A stretch of DNA of 64,000 nucleotides from positions 55,408-119,407 of the forward strand of contig NZ_JAUSTM010000006.1 in assembly GCF_030812835.1 (NCBI RefSeq), given 5' to 3'. The notes beneath the pieces are model-generated. The model was not told where the DNA came from. It was given only the letters and a program-made list of their open reading frames with translations, and did not search any database. Source of the stretch: Streptococcus moroccensis. Its GTDB lineage: Bacteria; Bacillota; Bacilli; Lactobacillales; Streptococcaceae. The position numbers and the translations under genes were made by a program. This document shows positions 9,956-19,091 of this stretch, piece by piece (position 1 is the stretch's first letter; each line of letters opens with the position of its first letter).

Positions 9956-10216
9956 TTATTTCTTAATAATCATGTCGATGACCTGTTCCAGGTTGGCTTC
10001 AAAGTCCTCTGGTTTTTGGTCAGGGTCTTCAAAGATTTGGTGCATCTTGGTGCTGATGACTAGGCCAAGGGTGCGGTTGATACTGGAGCGGACAGCTGTC
10101 AGCTGGGTCACGATGTCGATACATTCTTGCTCGTCTTCAATCATTTTTTGGATGCCTCTCAGCTGGCCTTCAGCCCGCTTGAGACGGTTGAGAATATTTT
10201 TTTGATCTGTTTGCAT
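9956..10216 (-). CDS. CsoR/CstR-family repressor, probable persulfide sensor
   Basis: All-helical repressor of 86 aa. Family landmarks are NRLKRAEGQLRGI near the N-terminus and Cys32 in EQECIDIVTQL. At the position of the second sensing cysteine of CstR or CsoR there is Ile61, and the copper-binding His/Cys pair is absent. It is therefore not a canonical copper CsoR, and if it senses persulfide it has one cysteine. It is divergently transcribed from a rhodanese/CoA-disulfide reductase operon, with dyad operators over both promoters. That context fits a sulfur-stress role of the CstR type. Confidence 0.86.
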   Translation of the reverse strand: MQTDQKNILNRLKRAEGQLRGIQKMIEDEQECIDIVTQLTAVRSSINRTLGLVISTKMHQIFEDPDQKPEDFEANLEQVIDMIIKK

Positions 10217-10236
10217 AGGAACCTCACTTTAGAATC

Positions 10237-10265
10237 ATTATACGTCCTAGGGGTATTTTTGTCAA
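10237..10265 (-). promoter_or_regulatory. csoR promoter with embedded operator
   Basis: On the minus strand a TTGACA -35 (10260-10265) and a TATAAT -10 (10237-10242) are separated by 17 bases. The dyad ATACCCC-TAGG-ACGTAT (10240-10256) fills the spacer, an ideal position for autorepression. Confidence 0.82.
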
Positions 10266-10281
10266 TCCGAAAAGTCTTTTC

Positions 10282-10332
10282 TTGACGAAGAGGTGACTAT
10301 TTGGTATCCTCTTAATATACCCATAGGGGTAT
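10282..10332 (+). promoter_or_regulatory. Rhodanese operon promoter and CsoR-type operator
   Basis: TTGACG (10282-10287) and the extended -10 TGGTATCCT (TATCCT at 10305-10310) are 17 bases apart. The dyad ATACCCAT-AGGGGTAT (10317-10332) covers the expected start of transcription. It resembles the operator half-sites in the divergent csoR promoter. Confidence 0.82.
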
Positions 10333-10372
10333 CTGAAAAATTATCCACAATGTAAACAGAGAAAGGAAAGTA

Positions 10373-10708
10373 ATGATGATCTGTTTGTTTCAACGTCTTT
10401 GTCAAAATAGGCTGAAAAGTATTGATATCAAGGACTTAGATAGGGTTTTACAAGAACCTAAGTCAGTCGTTTTAGATGTTCGGACGAAAGAGGAATACCA
10501 GAGGGGGCATATCAAGGGGGTTCGCAATGTCCCTTTGGATCAACTATCACAGTTTCAAGGCGCCAAAGACCAGGTCCATTATCTCCTGTGTCAGTCAGGG
10601 GTGAGAAGCAAGCGCGGTGCGCGTGTCCTTCAAAAGAAGGGCTATCAAGTGGTTAATATCAAGGGTGGCATGTCTGCCTATACTGGAAAAGTAACAGGAG
10701 GAAAGTAA
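10373..10708 (+). CDS. Single-domain rhodanese
   Basis: Sulfurtransferase of 111 aa that carries a persulfide on Cys73 in the active loop CQSGVRS. The CDC25/rhodanese signature LDVRTKEEYQRGHIKG is near residues 34-49. An ATG-ATG pair at 10373/10376 follows GAAAGGAAAG. It is the first gene of the operon and starts 40 bases after the proposed operator. GGMSAYTGK near the C-terminus is typical of small streptococcal and staphylococcal rhodaneses. Confidence 0.9.
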   Translation: MMICLFQRLCQNRLKSIDIKDLDRVLQEPKSVVLDVRTKEEYQRGHIKGVRNVPLDQLSQFQGAKDQVHYLLCQSGVRSKRGARVLQKKGYQVVNIKGGMSAYTGKVTGGK

Positions 10709-10709
10709 G

Positions 10710-12362
10710 ATGAAGATTCTGATTGTTGGTGGTGTTGCAGGTGGTATGTCTGCTGCAACGCGTTTGCGTCGCCTCATGGAAGACGCTGAAATCATTGTCT
10801 TTGACAAGGGACCCTATGTTTCCTTTGCCAACTGTGGCTTGCCCTACCATGTTTCTGGGGAAATAGCAGAGCGGTCTAGCTTGCTGGTACAGACACCAGA
10901 GCGCCTCAAGGCGCGGTTTAATCTGGATGTTCGTCCAGAGTCAGAGGTCCTCTCGATTGACCCTGAAAACAAATCGATCGAGGTCCAAACCAAGACAGAA
11001 ACCTATACCGAAAGCTATGACAAGTTGATCCTGTCACCGGGTGCTAAGCCCTTTGTCCCACCGATGACGGGGCTTGATCAGGCTGAGAATGTCTTTACCC
11101 TGCGCAGTATTCCTGACTTGGACCAGATCATGGCTCAGTTAGAAGGAAAAACAGCAGGTGTGGCAACAGTGATTGGTGCAGGTTTTATTGGCCTTGAAAT
11201 GGCTGAAAACTTAGCTAAAAAAGGCCTTGAGGTCACCCTTATTGAAAAAGCTCCCCATGTTCTACCGCCTCTGGACCAAGAAATGGCAGCCTTTGTGGAA
11301 GCTGAGTTAGTCAAACAAGGCATTACGGTCATCACAGGCCAGTCAGCGCAAGCCTTTGAAGACAAGGGCAAAACACTTGTCTTAGAGGACGGTCGCCGCC
11401 TGTCTTCAGATGTGACCATCTTGTCGGTCGGGGTGCAACCGGAAAACGGACTAGCTCAGTCAGCAGGTCTTGAGCTTGGCCTCCGCGGTGGGATCTTAGT
11501 TGATGAGCAGTATCAGACTAGCCAAGAGGATATCTATGCTGTTGGCGATGCGGTTGTGGTCAAACAGCAAATCACTGGGGAGGACGCCCTCATCGCCCTA
11601 GCCAGTCCTGCCAATCGCCAGGGCCGTCAAGTAGCGGATGTGATTGCTGGGCTTCCTGCCCAAAATAAGGGCAGTATTGGGACGGCGATTGTCCGTGTCT
11701 TTGACATGGTGGCAGCCTCCACAGGTCTCAGTGAACGGGTGGCTCGTCAGACCTTTGATAAGGTTGCAGTAGTTCATACCAGTGGTAATGATCACGCTGG
11801 CTACTATCCAGGTGCAACGACCATTACCCTCAAGCTGATTTTTAACCCTGAAACAGGAGCAATCTATGGGGCCCAAGCCGTCGGCCAAAAAGGGGTTGAT
11901 AAGCGGATTGACATCTTGGCAACGGCCATCAAGGCTGGTCTGACGATTGAGGATTTGCCAGAGTTGGAATTCACCTATGCACCGCCATTTGGTTCTGCCA
12001 AAGACCCTGTCAATATGATCGGCTATGCTGCTATGAACCTTGCTCAAGGCTTGAGTCACAACGTTCAGTGGTACGACCTCTCTGATGAACTCGCTAAAGG
12101 CAAGGTGCTCCTTGATGTCCGCAATCCTGGTGAACTCACCGCAGGGCGCTTCCCGAATGCCATCGCCATTCCCTTGGATGACTTGCGCAATCGTCTCGGA
12201 GAGCTCGATAAGAGCCAATCCTATATCGTCAGCTGCCATAGTGGCCTACGCTCCTATGTAGCAGAGCGCATCCTCAAGCAAGCAGGATTTGAGGTCGCCA
12301 ACTTAGACGGGGCCTACGCCCTCTACCAAATGGTCAAACCGGAGGACCTGATTTATGATTAA
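10710..12362 (+). CDS. CoA-disulfide reductase with C-terminal rhodanese domain
   Basis: FAD- and NAD(P)H-dependent pyridine nucleotide-disulfide oxidoreductase of 550 aa. It has an N-terminal FAD motif GGVAGGMSAATR (7-18), the single redox Cys42 in FANCGLPYH, a second nucleotide motif GAGFIGLEMAEN, and a C-terminal rhodanese domain whose active Cys509 is in SCHSGLRS. The family (CoADR-Rhd) reduces CoA disulfide or CoA persulfide and polysulfides. It starts one base after the preceding rhodanese, and an 8-base overlap couples it to the next one. The operon therefore holds three rhodanese domains. Confidence 0.93.
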   Translation: MKILIVGGVAGGMSAATRLRRLMEDAEIIVFDKGPYVSFANCGLPYHVSGEIAERSSLLVQTPERLKARFNLDVRPESEVLSIDPENKSIEVQTKTETYTESYDKLILSPGAKPFVPPMTGLDQAENVFTLRSIPDLDQIMAQLEGKTAGVATVIGAGFIGLEMAENLAKKGLEVTLIEKAPHVLPPLDQEMAAFVEAELVKQGITVITGQSAQAFEDKGKTLVLEDGRRLSSDVTILSVGVQPENGLAQSAGLELGLRGGILVDEQYQTSQEDIYAVGDAVVVKQQITGEDALIALASPANRQGRQVADVIAGLPAQNKGSIGTAIVRVFDMVAASTGLSERVARQTFDKVAVVHTSGNDHAGYYPGATTITLKLIFNPETGAIYGAQAVGQKGVDKRIDILATAIKAGLTIEDLPELEFTYAPPFGSAKDPVNMIGYAAMNLAQGLSHNVQWYDLSDELAKGKVLLDVRNPGELTAGRFPNAIAIPLDDLRNRLGELDKSQSYIVSCHSGLRSYVAERILKQAGFEVANLDGAYALYQMVKPEDLIYD

Positions 12363-12654
12363 AAGCCAACACCTAGCAGACTTAGTCGCTGCCATTGACA
12401 GCCAATCTCTATCTTTGATTGATGTTCGTGAAGTAGATGAATACCAAGCTGGTCATGTGCCTGGCGCTAAAAATCTCCCGCTGAGTGAACTGGCAGAACG
12501 CTATACTGAGTTAGACAAGAACACGCCTTATCACATAATTTGCCATTCAGGGGGACGCTCCGCCAGAGCTTGCCAATTTTTAGCTGGTCAAAACTATGAC
12601 GTGACCAATGTCGAAGGGGGCACCATCGCTTGGACAGGTAACCTGGAACAGTAA
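12355..12654 (+). CDS. Single-domain rhodanese
   Basis: A 99 aa sulfurtransferase with active Cys63 in CHSGGRSARA and the signature LIDVREVDEYQAGHVPGA near residue 21. Its start lies inside the end of the CoA-disulfide reductase gene (8-base overlap), so translation is coupled. It is the last gene of the sulfur operon and is followed by a terminator. It is close to but distinct from the first rhodanese (CHSGGRS versus CQSGVRS loop), so the two may have different acceptors. Confidence 0.9.
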   Translation: MIKSQHLADLVAAIDSQSLSLIDVREVDEYQAGHVPGAKNLPLSELAERYTELDKNTPYHIICHSGGRSARACQFLAGQNYDVTNVEGGTIAWTGNLEQ

Positions 12655-12666
12655 CTTTAGTGACAA

Positions 12667-12701
12667 TGAAAACCGTTAGCCTATGGGGCTGACGGTTTTT
12701 T
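12667..12701 (+). terminator. Terminator of the rhodanese operon
   Basis: AAAACCGTTAGCC / GGGGCTGACGGTTTTTT, one mismatch in the stem, followed by T's. Confidence 0.82.
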
Positions 12702-12857
12702 GTATGGACAATCTTTCCAAACCGTAGCAAAGGTGAGAAAAGAATCTTGAAAAGTGATATAGTAAAGGTAATAGAAGTTAGAAGACGATTTTGAAAAAGC
12801 ATAGCGTAAGTGTACATAGGCTAGGTAAAATGTTCCAAAAGAAAGCGAGGAAACAAG

Positions 12858-13907
12858 ATGAAACTGTCAGTCTTAAACTTAGCCCCATTACGGGAAGGGC
12901 AAGATTTCAAGGAAGCCATGGATGATTTGGTTGATTTAGCCCAAAAGGTCGAAGACATGGGCTATGAGCGGTATTGGATCGCTGAGCACCATAATTCTAA
13001 AACCATCGCCAGCAGTGCCACCCAACTCCTCATTCAGCAGACGCTAGCCAATACGGCGAGCATACGAGTAGGGTCTGGTGGAGTCATGCTCCCCAACCAC
13101 ACGCCCTATATCGTGGCCGAGCAGTATGGGACGCTAGAAACCCTCTATCCTAATCGTGTCGACTTAGGGCTGGGTCGGGCACCGGGCACAGACCAACAGA
13201 CGGCGCGTGCCATCAGACGGACCGACAACCTCAACCCGCATTTTGAGGAGGACATTCTAGAACTGCAAGGCTATTTTGCGGATACCTTGCCTGTCCATGC
13301 CTACCCAGCAGCAGGACTAGATGTGCCTCTTTATATCTTGGGGTCTAGCACGGACAGTGCTCACCTGGCTGCCAAACTTGGCTTGCCCTATGTCTTTGCG
13401 GCCCATTTTGCCCCACGGATGCTGATCCAAGCGGTAGCCATTTACCGTCGAGAATTCAAACCCTCAGCGACCTTGGCTGAGCCCTATGTCATCCTCTGTG
13501 CCAATGTGATTATGGCCGATACGGACGAGGAAGCCCAGCGCTTAGCAACCACGCAGACCATGAGTTTTGCAGGCATTGTGACCAATAGAGGGCAAAAATT
13601 ACAGCCACCGAAAGAGTCAGATGACGCTGTTTGGGAAGACATTTTGCCGTCAGGAGAAGTGCCACACTTTGGACCGGTGTCGTTCAATGCTCAGATTTCA
13701 CTGAATCGGGTCAAACAAGCTGTCAGCCAAATGACAGCAGGCTCTTTTGTCGGGGACAAGGCTTCAGTCGCCACTCAGTTGCAAGCCATGCAAAAACAAG
13801 TGCACTTTGATGAACTCATGGCTAACTCTTACATCTTTGACCAGGAAAAACAAGCCAATTCCTATCAGCTTCTTGCAGAATTAGTGGCCGAAGAATTTGC
13901 AGACTAA
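12858..13907 (+). CDS. LLM-class flavin-dependent oxidoreductase
   Basis: Luciferase-like monooxygenase of 349 aa, a TIM barrel using FMN. It starts with MKLSVLNLAPLREG and shows RYWIAEHHN (about residues 39-47), VGSGGVMLPNHTP and the DLGLGRAPGTD loop, typical of the YhbW/MsnO8-like group. The substrate is unknown. It stands alone between the terminator of the sulfur operon and hairpin copy 3. The ribosome site GCGAGGAAAC lies just upstream. Confidence 0.87.
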   Translation: MKLSVLNLAPLREGQDFKEAMDDLVDLAQKVEDMGYERYWIAEHHNSKTIASSATQLLIQQTLANTASIRVGSGGVMLPNHTPYIVAEQYGTLETLYPNRVDLGLGRAPGTDQQTARAIRRTDNLNPHFEEDILELQGYFADTLPVHAYPAAGLDVPLYILGSSTDSAHLAAKLGLPYVFAAHFAPRMLIQAVAIYRREFKPSATLAEPYVILCANVIMADTDEEAQRLATTQTMSFAGIVTNRGQKLQPPKESDDAVWEDILPSGEVPHFGPVSFNAQISLNRVKQAVSQMTAGSFVGDKASVATQLQAMQKQVHFDELMANSYIFDQEKQANSYQLLAELVAEEFAD

Positions 13908-13924
13908 CCCCAATATCTATCAAT

Positions 13925-13950
13925 ACCTCGTTCACCTATGTGGGCGAGGT
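13925..13950. repeat. Hairpin repeat copy 3
   Basis: ACCTCG / CGAGGT with the inner CAC-CTAT-GTG, related to the hairpins at 8711, 9914 and 15088. It follows the flavin oxidoreductase gene and may act as a terminator. Confidence 0.65.
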
Positions 13951-14096
13951 TTTAGCTAGTCTTGCTGATAAGATGATCTCTTTTTTGAAGTCGATGAGAT
14001 AGGGGCAAGGACCTTGAAATTATTTGAATCAGAGGCGCAAACCAATGCTACTGCTACCCATTTATTGTGGTATAATGGTGGTAGGAGGATATTCTC

Positions 14097-15002
14097 ATGG
14101 CTTTTAAATTAACAGAAGAAACGATCCAAGACCTTGTCACACAGGTAAACGAAGCTTACCCAGCCTATCAGTTTGATTGGCAAACCTATATGATTGGCAA
14201 TGTGCAGGAAGGAAGTCTCGTGGAATCACTGATTTTCTTGGAAAACAAAGAGTGGTTTGCCTTGATTTTCTTGGCTCCGCTAGATGTATCCAAGATAACC
14301 AATATCAAATTTATTGAAAAAAGCGAAATCCAGGGCCTCAAATTTAAGAAAGGCCTTGTCAATTATGTCCTTAAACTCAGGCTGCAAAATGGCGAATCGC
14401 TTAAAATTCTTTTTCACCCTCTCGGTGGGGGCAAGCATTGTCCTATCGGCAAAGCCAATATCGCCCAATACCAACAGCGGTTTTCGACAGAATACAATGA
14501 CAAAGCAGACATGAAGGACCGAAATAATGGGTTATCCCTAAAGCTCTTGACGGGCTTAGGGTTGGTTTTGATGTTTGTTGTGGCCATCTTGTTCATCTTT
14601 ACGACTGATAGTAAACTCATAACCATCATCGGTACTCTGGCTTTTGGCTTTCTCTATGCCATGGCCCTAAAGTATGGCGAACAATTCATAGCTAAACAGA
14701 AGGACAAGGACTTTGTCGCTGAACTGCAGGCTATTGGACAATCAATGGACACCCTAGATTCTGAGAGTTACTACCGTCAATTAAAGGCTGTCACACACCT
14801 ACCAGTGACTGGACAATACCAGGCTTTCTATTATGCAGAGCTGGTCAAGCACGCCCATCTGCTAGGGTTGGACAAGGAAGCTGAGCAATACCTAGCCCTT
14901 TTCCCACGTCGCTATTCAGAGGGTGCCGAAAAAATGTACCAAGAACTGATTAATTTCATGGCTACCCCCAAAGAAGAACTCAACATCCGTTTTCACAAAT
15001 AA
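14097..15002 (+). CDS. Hypothetical membrane protein, paralogue of 8944-9849
   Basis: Same length (301 aa) and architecture as the protein at 8944: a soluble N-terminal domain with LIFLENKEWFAL and GGGKHCPIGKANIAQY, two hydrophobic helices (about residues 146-168 and 175-197), and a C-terminal helical region with YYAELVKHAHLLGLDKEAEQYLA ending in ATPKEELNIRFHK. No known family is recognised. The Lys-His-Cys trio in GGKHC is kept in both copies. An extended -10 (TGGTATAAT, 14068-14076) and a GGAGG site precede the start. Both copies are bounded by the same hairpin repeat. Confidence 0.7.
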   Translation: MAFKLTEETIQDLVTQVNEAYPAYQFDWQTYMIGNVQEGSLVESLIFLENKEWFALIFLAPLDVSKITNIKFIEKSEIQGLKFKKGLVNYVLKLRLQNGESLKILFHPLGGGKHCPIGKANIAQYQQRFSTEYNDKADMKDRNNGLSLKLLTGLGLVLMFVVAILFIFTTDSKLITIIGTLAFGFLYAMALKYGEQFIAKQKDKDFVAELQAIGQSMDTLDSESYYRQLKAVTHLPVTGQYQAFYYAELVKHAHLLGLDKEAEQYLALFPRRYSEGAEKMYQELINFMATPKEELNIRFHK

Positions 15003-15087
15003 TGGTCACACCCTGATGAAACGATGTAAGGAAATTGCGGAGTTGTATACAGGGGAAACGAGGTGGCTAAATCCTAGATTAACCATT

Positions 15088-15115
15088 AAACACGCTCACA
15101 TATGTGGGCGTGTTT
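15088..15115. repeat. Hairpin repeat copy 4
   Basis: AAACACGC / GCGTGTTT with the inner CACATATGTG, after the second membrane-protein paralogue. It is likely to terminate transcription. Confidence 0.7.
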
Positions 15116-15159
15116 TGCGGGTTTACTACGGAACTCTGCCTAAAAAAAGTGTCTAAATA

Positions 15160-15168
15160 TGGTATAAT
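15160..15168 (+). promoter_or_regulatory. Extended -10 promoter of hsdR
   Basis: TGGTATAAT lies about 110 bases before hsdR. No convincing -35 is visible. Confidence 0.55.
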
Positions 15169-15275
15169 AAAAGGTAACGAAAAATTAGAAAAAACCAGAA
15201 AATCAGCTTCTCTGCTGTTTAAAAACAGTTGAAAAGATAGATTTTCTAAAGATATGAAATAAGGAAGCATCGCAT

Positions 15276-18275
15276 ATGCAGTATACCGGTGAATTAGCCA
15301 TCGAGCAACAGCTCATTGACCAGCTGACAACAGGGACCAGCCAGTGGACCTACCGCAAGGATTTGAAGACCGAAGAAAGCCTTTGGGACAATTTCTTTGC
15401 CAAGCTAGAGCAAAATAACGTGGCCATCTTAAATGGCACACTTTTAACCGAGCAAGAAAAGGCTCAGGTCAAAAACCAGCTCAACTTTGTCAATTACTAC
15501 GAAGCGGCCAAATGGCTGGCTGGGGAAAATGGCATTGCCAAAGTCCAAGTCCAACGAGAGGACGCGACCCTAGGCAACATCCGCCTGTCCGTCATTTGGC
15601 GGGACAATGTCGCTGGTGGTAAATCCAGCTATGAAGTGGTTCATCAGGTCAAGCGTCCCAAGGCTAATCCGACAGACCAGGACAGACGGCTGGATGTGAC
15701 GCTCTTGATCAATGGCCTGCCCATGATTCAGATTGAGCTAAAAAGTGCCAATAATCCTTTCATGGATGCCTTTCGCCAGATTCAAAAATACGATAGGGAA
15801 GGCAAGTTCCGTGGGATTTATTCGAGCCTGCAAATGTTTGTGGTCTCTAACTTGACAGATACCCGCTATATCGCTGCCGCCAAGGAAAACAAGCTCAATG
15901 AGACCTTCCTCACCAAGTGGGTCAATACCAGCAATCAGCCGGTGCCAGGCCTCTATGCCTTTGCCAAGGAGGTCCTCTCCATTCCTCGGGCCCACCAGAT
16001 GGTCATGCAGTACTCGGTCATTGATGATGACAAGAAGGCCTTGATTTTATTACGGCCTTATCAGGTCCATGCCATCGAAGCTGTCCAAGAAGCCAGCAAG
16101 GCCCAGCAGTCTGGTTATGTCTGGCACACGACAGGTTCTGGTAAGACTCTGACCTCCTATAAGGTGGCGCGCAACCTCCTGCAAATCCCGTCGATTACCA
16201 AGACCATCTTTGTCGTGGACCGGATTGACCTTGACCAACAGACGACCTCCAGCTTTACCTCCTATGCGGCCAATGATGTCATCGACATTGATGAGACGGA
16301 CAACACCCATCACTTGGTCAAACGTCTAGTGGCTGATGACAAGCGCGTGGTGGTGACGACTATTCATAAACTGGCTACCATGATGCGCAAAATTGAAGAT
16401 GGGCTCTACGCCAAAGAAGCGGCGAAACTCAAGCAGCTCAAGGTCGCCTTTGTCGTTGACGAATGTCACCGTGCTGTAAAACCTTTGGCGCAACAGAAGC
16501 TCTCCAGCTTCTTTGTCCACTCCCTTTGGTATGGCTTTACAGGAACACCGATTTTTGCGGAGAATAAGTACAAAAAGTTGGGTAATCTGGCCCAAACGAC
16601 TGAAGAGCAATACGGCAAACGCCTGCATGAGTATACGGTCAAGGAAGCCATTCATGACAAGGCGGTCCGTGGTTTTAAAGTTGACTATAAAAATACCCTC
16701 TTCCTATCAAAAGAGGTCCCTGAAGAGGACATTCCTGACAGCGCCTATGAAAACGAGGAGCATATGCTGGAAGTGCTAGATGTCATCCTCAACCAGTCTC
16801 GTGGCAAACTGGGTTTTCAAAATGGGGTTGGAAAAACCTACAATGCCATCCTGACCGTCAAGTCTATCGCCATGGCTCAAAAATACTATGACCTCTTAAA
16901 GCGGGTCAAACGAGGCGAGACCCGTATCAAGATTTCTGAGCGGACCAAGCAAACCTTACCGGACTTTCCAAAATTCACCATTACCTACTCCGTGACGGAA
17001 AACGAGGAAGACTCTACGCTTAATCAGGACAAGATGAAAGAGGCTTTGATCGACTATAACCAGGAATTTGGCACGCACTACACGTTAGCTGACCTGCGTG
17101 GCTTTAACACCGATGTCAACAACCGCCTAGCCCGTAAAAAAGACAAGTACCTCTTCCGGGAGGAACAGCTAGACCTGGTCATCGTGGTCAACCGCCTGCT
17201 GACAGGGTTTGATGCCCCTTGCCTCTCGACCCTCTTCATCGACCGCAAGCCTATGCGACCCCATGATTTGATCCAGGCCTTTAGCCGGACCAACCGTATC
17301 TTTGATCAGGCTAAAAAATTTGGTCAAATTGTGACCTTCCAAGCGCCAAATGCCTTCAAAGAAGCTGTGGACAAGGCCCTGCGTCTATACTCTAATGGCG
17401 GGGAAAACAGTGTTCTAGCCCCAGAATGGGCAGAAGAAAAGGCCAATTTCGATGAGAAACTGGCCAACCTCCAAAGCCAAGTAGCCATGGATGGTGACAT
17501 GGGACTGGATATTGACAGTGCCAGTGACGAATTACTGAAAAAATTTGCCAAATCCTACCAAGAATTTGACCGCTATTTCGCCTCTATCAAGGTCTACTCT
17601 GAGTACAACCAGGAGCAAGTCTTTGCGGAAACAGGCCTGACAGAAGAGCTGCTTGAGACCTATATGGGCACCTACCAAAATGTCCTAGAAGAAATCAAAC
17701 GCAGACGAGATGATGGAGATAACACAGATGAGGACCCGTTGGATATCTACTATGAGCTCGAGTCCGTCCATATGGATGAGATCAACTACGAGTACATCAT
17801 CTCCCTCATCCAAGCTTTTATCCCGCAGGACGATGATGCCCAAAAAGAATTGACCGCAAAAGACATCGTAGCCGTGGACGCCTATATCGCTGATCTGGCC
17901 AAGACCAACCCAGGCCTCGCCCAAGTCATCGCCGACCTCTGGCTCCAAATCCAGATGGACCCCGAAAGCTACCGCGGCCAATCCATGGCCAATATCCTCG
18001 ATCAGATGATCGAAGCCGTCATCCAAAAAGAAGTCAAACAACTGGCCAAAAAATGGTATATCGGCTATGACGAACTCATGTACATGGTCAAAAACTACCG
18101 CAAAGGCGAAAGCAAGCAACTCGGCGAAAGCGAACTCAGCCAAAGCCAACGCTACCAAGACTACAAAACCGAAGTCGCCGAAGCCCTTAACCCCCTCAAA
18201 TACAAAATCGAACTCAAAAAAGCCTACACCCAACTCATCGAGGATGTGATCGAACCCTTGAGAGTTAGGAGGTAA
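15276..18275 (+). CDS. hsdR: Type I restriction enzyme, R subunit
   Basis: ATP-dependent translocase and endonuclease subunit of a type I restriction-modification complex, 999 aa. The PD-(D/E)xK nuclease motif ends in E154-L-K156 within [12 protein letters not shown]. Walker A is TTGSGKT with K290, the DECH box is at D395-H398, and FTGTP follows. The RecA2 motif LLTGFDAP and SRTNRIFD are also present. The last 60 codons are enriched in Lys and Ala. The reading frame stays open for 62 codons after the stop. The gene has its own promoter and is followed by an 816-base gap before hsdS. Confidence 0.95.
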   Translation: MQYTGELAIEQQLIDQLTTGTSQWTYRKDLKTEESLWDNFFAKLEQNNVAILNGTLLTEQEKAQVKNQLNFVNYYEAAKWLAGENGIAKVQVQREDATLGNIRLSVIWRDNVAGGKSSYEVVHQVKRPKANPTDQDRRLDVTLLINGLPMIQIELKSANNPFMDAFRQIQKYDREGKFRGIYSSLQMFVVSNLTDTRYIAAAKENKLNETFLTKWVNTSNQPVPGLYAFAKEVLSIPRAHQMVMQYSVIDDDKKALILLRPYQVHAIEAVQEASKAQQSGYVWHTTGSGKTLTSYKVARNLLQIPSITKTIFVVDRIDLDQQTTSSFTSYAANDVIDIDETDNTHHLVKRLVADDKRVVVTTIHKLATMMRKIEDGLYAKEAAKLKQLKVAFVVDECHRAVKPLAQQKLSSFFVHSLWYGFTGTPIFAENKYKKLGNLAQTTEEQYGKRLHEYTVKEAIHDKAVRGFKVDYKNTLFLSKEVPEEDIPDSAYENEEHMLEVLDVILNQSRGKLGFQNGVGKTYNAILTVKSIAMAQKYYDLLKRVKRGETRIKISERTKQTLPDFPKFTITYSVTENEEDSTLNQDKMKEALIDYNQEFGTHYTLADLRGFNTDVNNRLARKKDKYLFREEQLDLVIVVNRLLTGFDAPCLSTLFIDRKPMRPHDLIQAFSRTNRIFDQAKKFGQIVTFQAPNAFKEAVDKALRLYSNGGENSVLAPEWAEEKANFDEKLANLQSQVAMDGDMGLDIDSASDELLKKFAKSYQEFDRYFASIKVYSEYNQEQVFAETGLTEELLETYMGTYQNVLEEIKRRRDDGDNTDEDPLDIYYELESVHMDEINYEYIISLIQAFIPQDDDAQKELTAKDIVAVDAYIADLAKTNPGLAQVIADLWLQIQMDPESYRGQSMANILDQMIEAVIQKEVKQLAKKWYIGYDELMYMVKNYRKGESKQLGESELSQSQRYQDYKTEVAEALNPLKYKIELKKAYTQLIEDVIEPLRVRR

Positions 18276-18549
18276 AACCAAGATACAGAGCCGTTAAGCG
18301 ATGCCAAGCAAAATAGGAACCATGACGAAGACGATTGGCGTCTAGGAAATGGTTATCTTTTTGCACAGCATCGTAGGCGAGTTCAGTTAGGATATCTTGA
18401 TTTCAGGGTTTTAAGCCATGTTCAATTCAGAAGATACAAAGTGTATCCTGAATCTAGCAAATAATTCTCTTAATAACTTTTGTGTTGAGTTTGTTTCATA
18501 AAACTGTTAGAATAATATTAATAACAAAGCGACTAGAGCGCTTGAAAAG

Positions 18550-18577
18550 AGTGGTGCCCTCGGGTGTCACTTTTTTT
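18550..18577 (+). terminator. Terminator downstream of hsdR
   Basis: AGTGGTGCCC / GGGTGTCACT (three wobble pairs) followed by seven T's. Confidence 0.65.
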
Positions 18578-18677
18578 ATTTACCCAATTTGTGAGAATGA
18601 TGAAGTACTGAGGAAATAACCCTTTACCATAAAATCGTATGAACTTTTATTTTACGCTTAAATCATTGTTTAAAAAC

Positions 18678-18702
18678 AAAAAAAGACCAGCTTCCGCTAG
18701 TC
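18678..18702 (-). terminator. Terminator of the small minus-strand gene
   Basis: Read on the minus strand: GACTAGC, a GGAA loop, GCTGGTC, then seven T's. It lies 21 bases beyond the stop of the 33-codon gene. Confidence 0.8.
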
Positions 18703-18723
18703 GTGATAAAGGAGAAAGAGAAT

Positions 18724-18825
18724 TCACTCTTCAGAAGATTCCTCAGCTAATTGTATCCAGTATTCTATCATTTCTTGTGGCGACATGATTGGCTCACCGT
18801 CAAGAGGGGGAATATAATCTAGCAT
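18724..18825 (-). CDS. Small acidic protein, 33 aa, unknown
   Basis: A 33-codon gene starting MLDYIPPLDGEP and ending in EESSEE. It is not long enough for ordinary gene callers but is well framed: GAGGTGA ribosome site 5 bases before the ATG, consensus promoter upstream, and a terminator downstream. The product is acidic with Met, Pro and aromatic residues in its first half and a predicted helix (QEMIEYWIQLAEE) in its second. There is no membrane segment, so it does not resemble Fst-type toxins. It lies opposite to the hsd genes between hsdR and hsdS. Function unknown; an antitoxin-, regulator- or anti-restriction-like role is only speculation. Confidence 0.6.
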   Translation of the reverse strand: MLDYIPPLDGEPIMSPQEMIEYWIQLAEESSEE

Positions 18826-18857
18826 GGATGTCACCTCATTTTATATCTTATACTAGT

Positions 18858-18885
18858 ATTATACATTTTTTTATTACTTTTTCAA
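18858..18885 (-). promoter_or_regulatory. Promoter of the small minus-strand gene
   Basis: On the minus strand TTGAAA (18880-18885) and TATAAT (18858-18863) are 16 bases apart, about 35 bases before the start codon. Confidence 0.78.
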
Positions 18886-19050
18886 TACAATAGTAGGGCA
18901 CACTTCAACTCCTCTAGCTGATTTTATGACATTTTAAAATTTATCTTATTGATTTTAGAAAGGTGCATTACCATGTGAGTATTATTAACAAGTTGTTACT
19001 ATTTCATTGATTGATTATGTACTTTTTATCCATAAATTAACAGAAATAAT

Positions 19051-19059
19051 TGGTATAAT
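19051..19059 (+). promoter_or_regulatory. Extended -10 promoter of hsdS
   Basis: TGGTATAAT lies 33 bases before the hsdS ATG. An AAGGAGAG site (19061-19068) precedes an 8-codon ORF (19076-19102) whose stop overlaps the hsdS start. If transcription begins 7 bases after the -10, that ribosome site would be mostly outside the mRNA, so the real start point is uncertain. Confidence 0.5.
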
Positions 19060-19091
19060 GAAGGAGAGTCAATTTATGAAAGTAGAAAACT

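Larger units (their letters stand above)
18276..18723. other. Gap after hsdR
   Basis: About 450 bases without a convincing plus-strand gene. An open stretch continuing the hsdR frame to 18464 has no ribosome site or start. The hairpin at 18550-18577 ends transcription. The rest is AT-rich and shows nothing I can name. Confidence 0.5.

Noticed and set aside
9956..10216. Copper-responsive CsoR
   Set aside because: The His and second Cys ligands are absent and the neighbours are sulfurtransferases, not copper transporters.
8711..15115. CRISPR array suggested by the repeated hairpins
   Set aside because: The four copies are kilobases apart with genes between them, and no cas genes are present.
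17685..18281. 198-codon minus-strand ORF opposite the end of hsdR
   Set aside because: Phe/Asp/Leu/Val-rich product caused by the complementary reading of the Lys/Ala-rich HsdR tail; no start signals.
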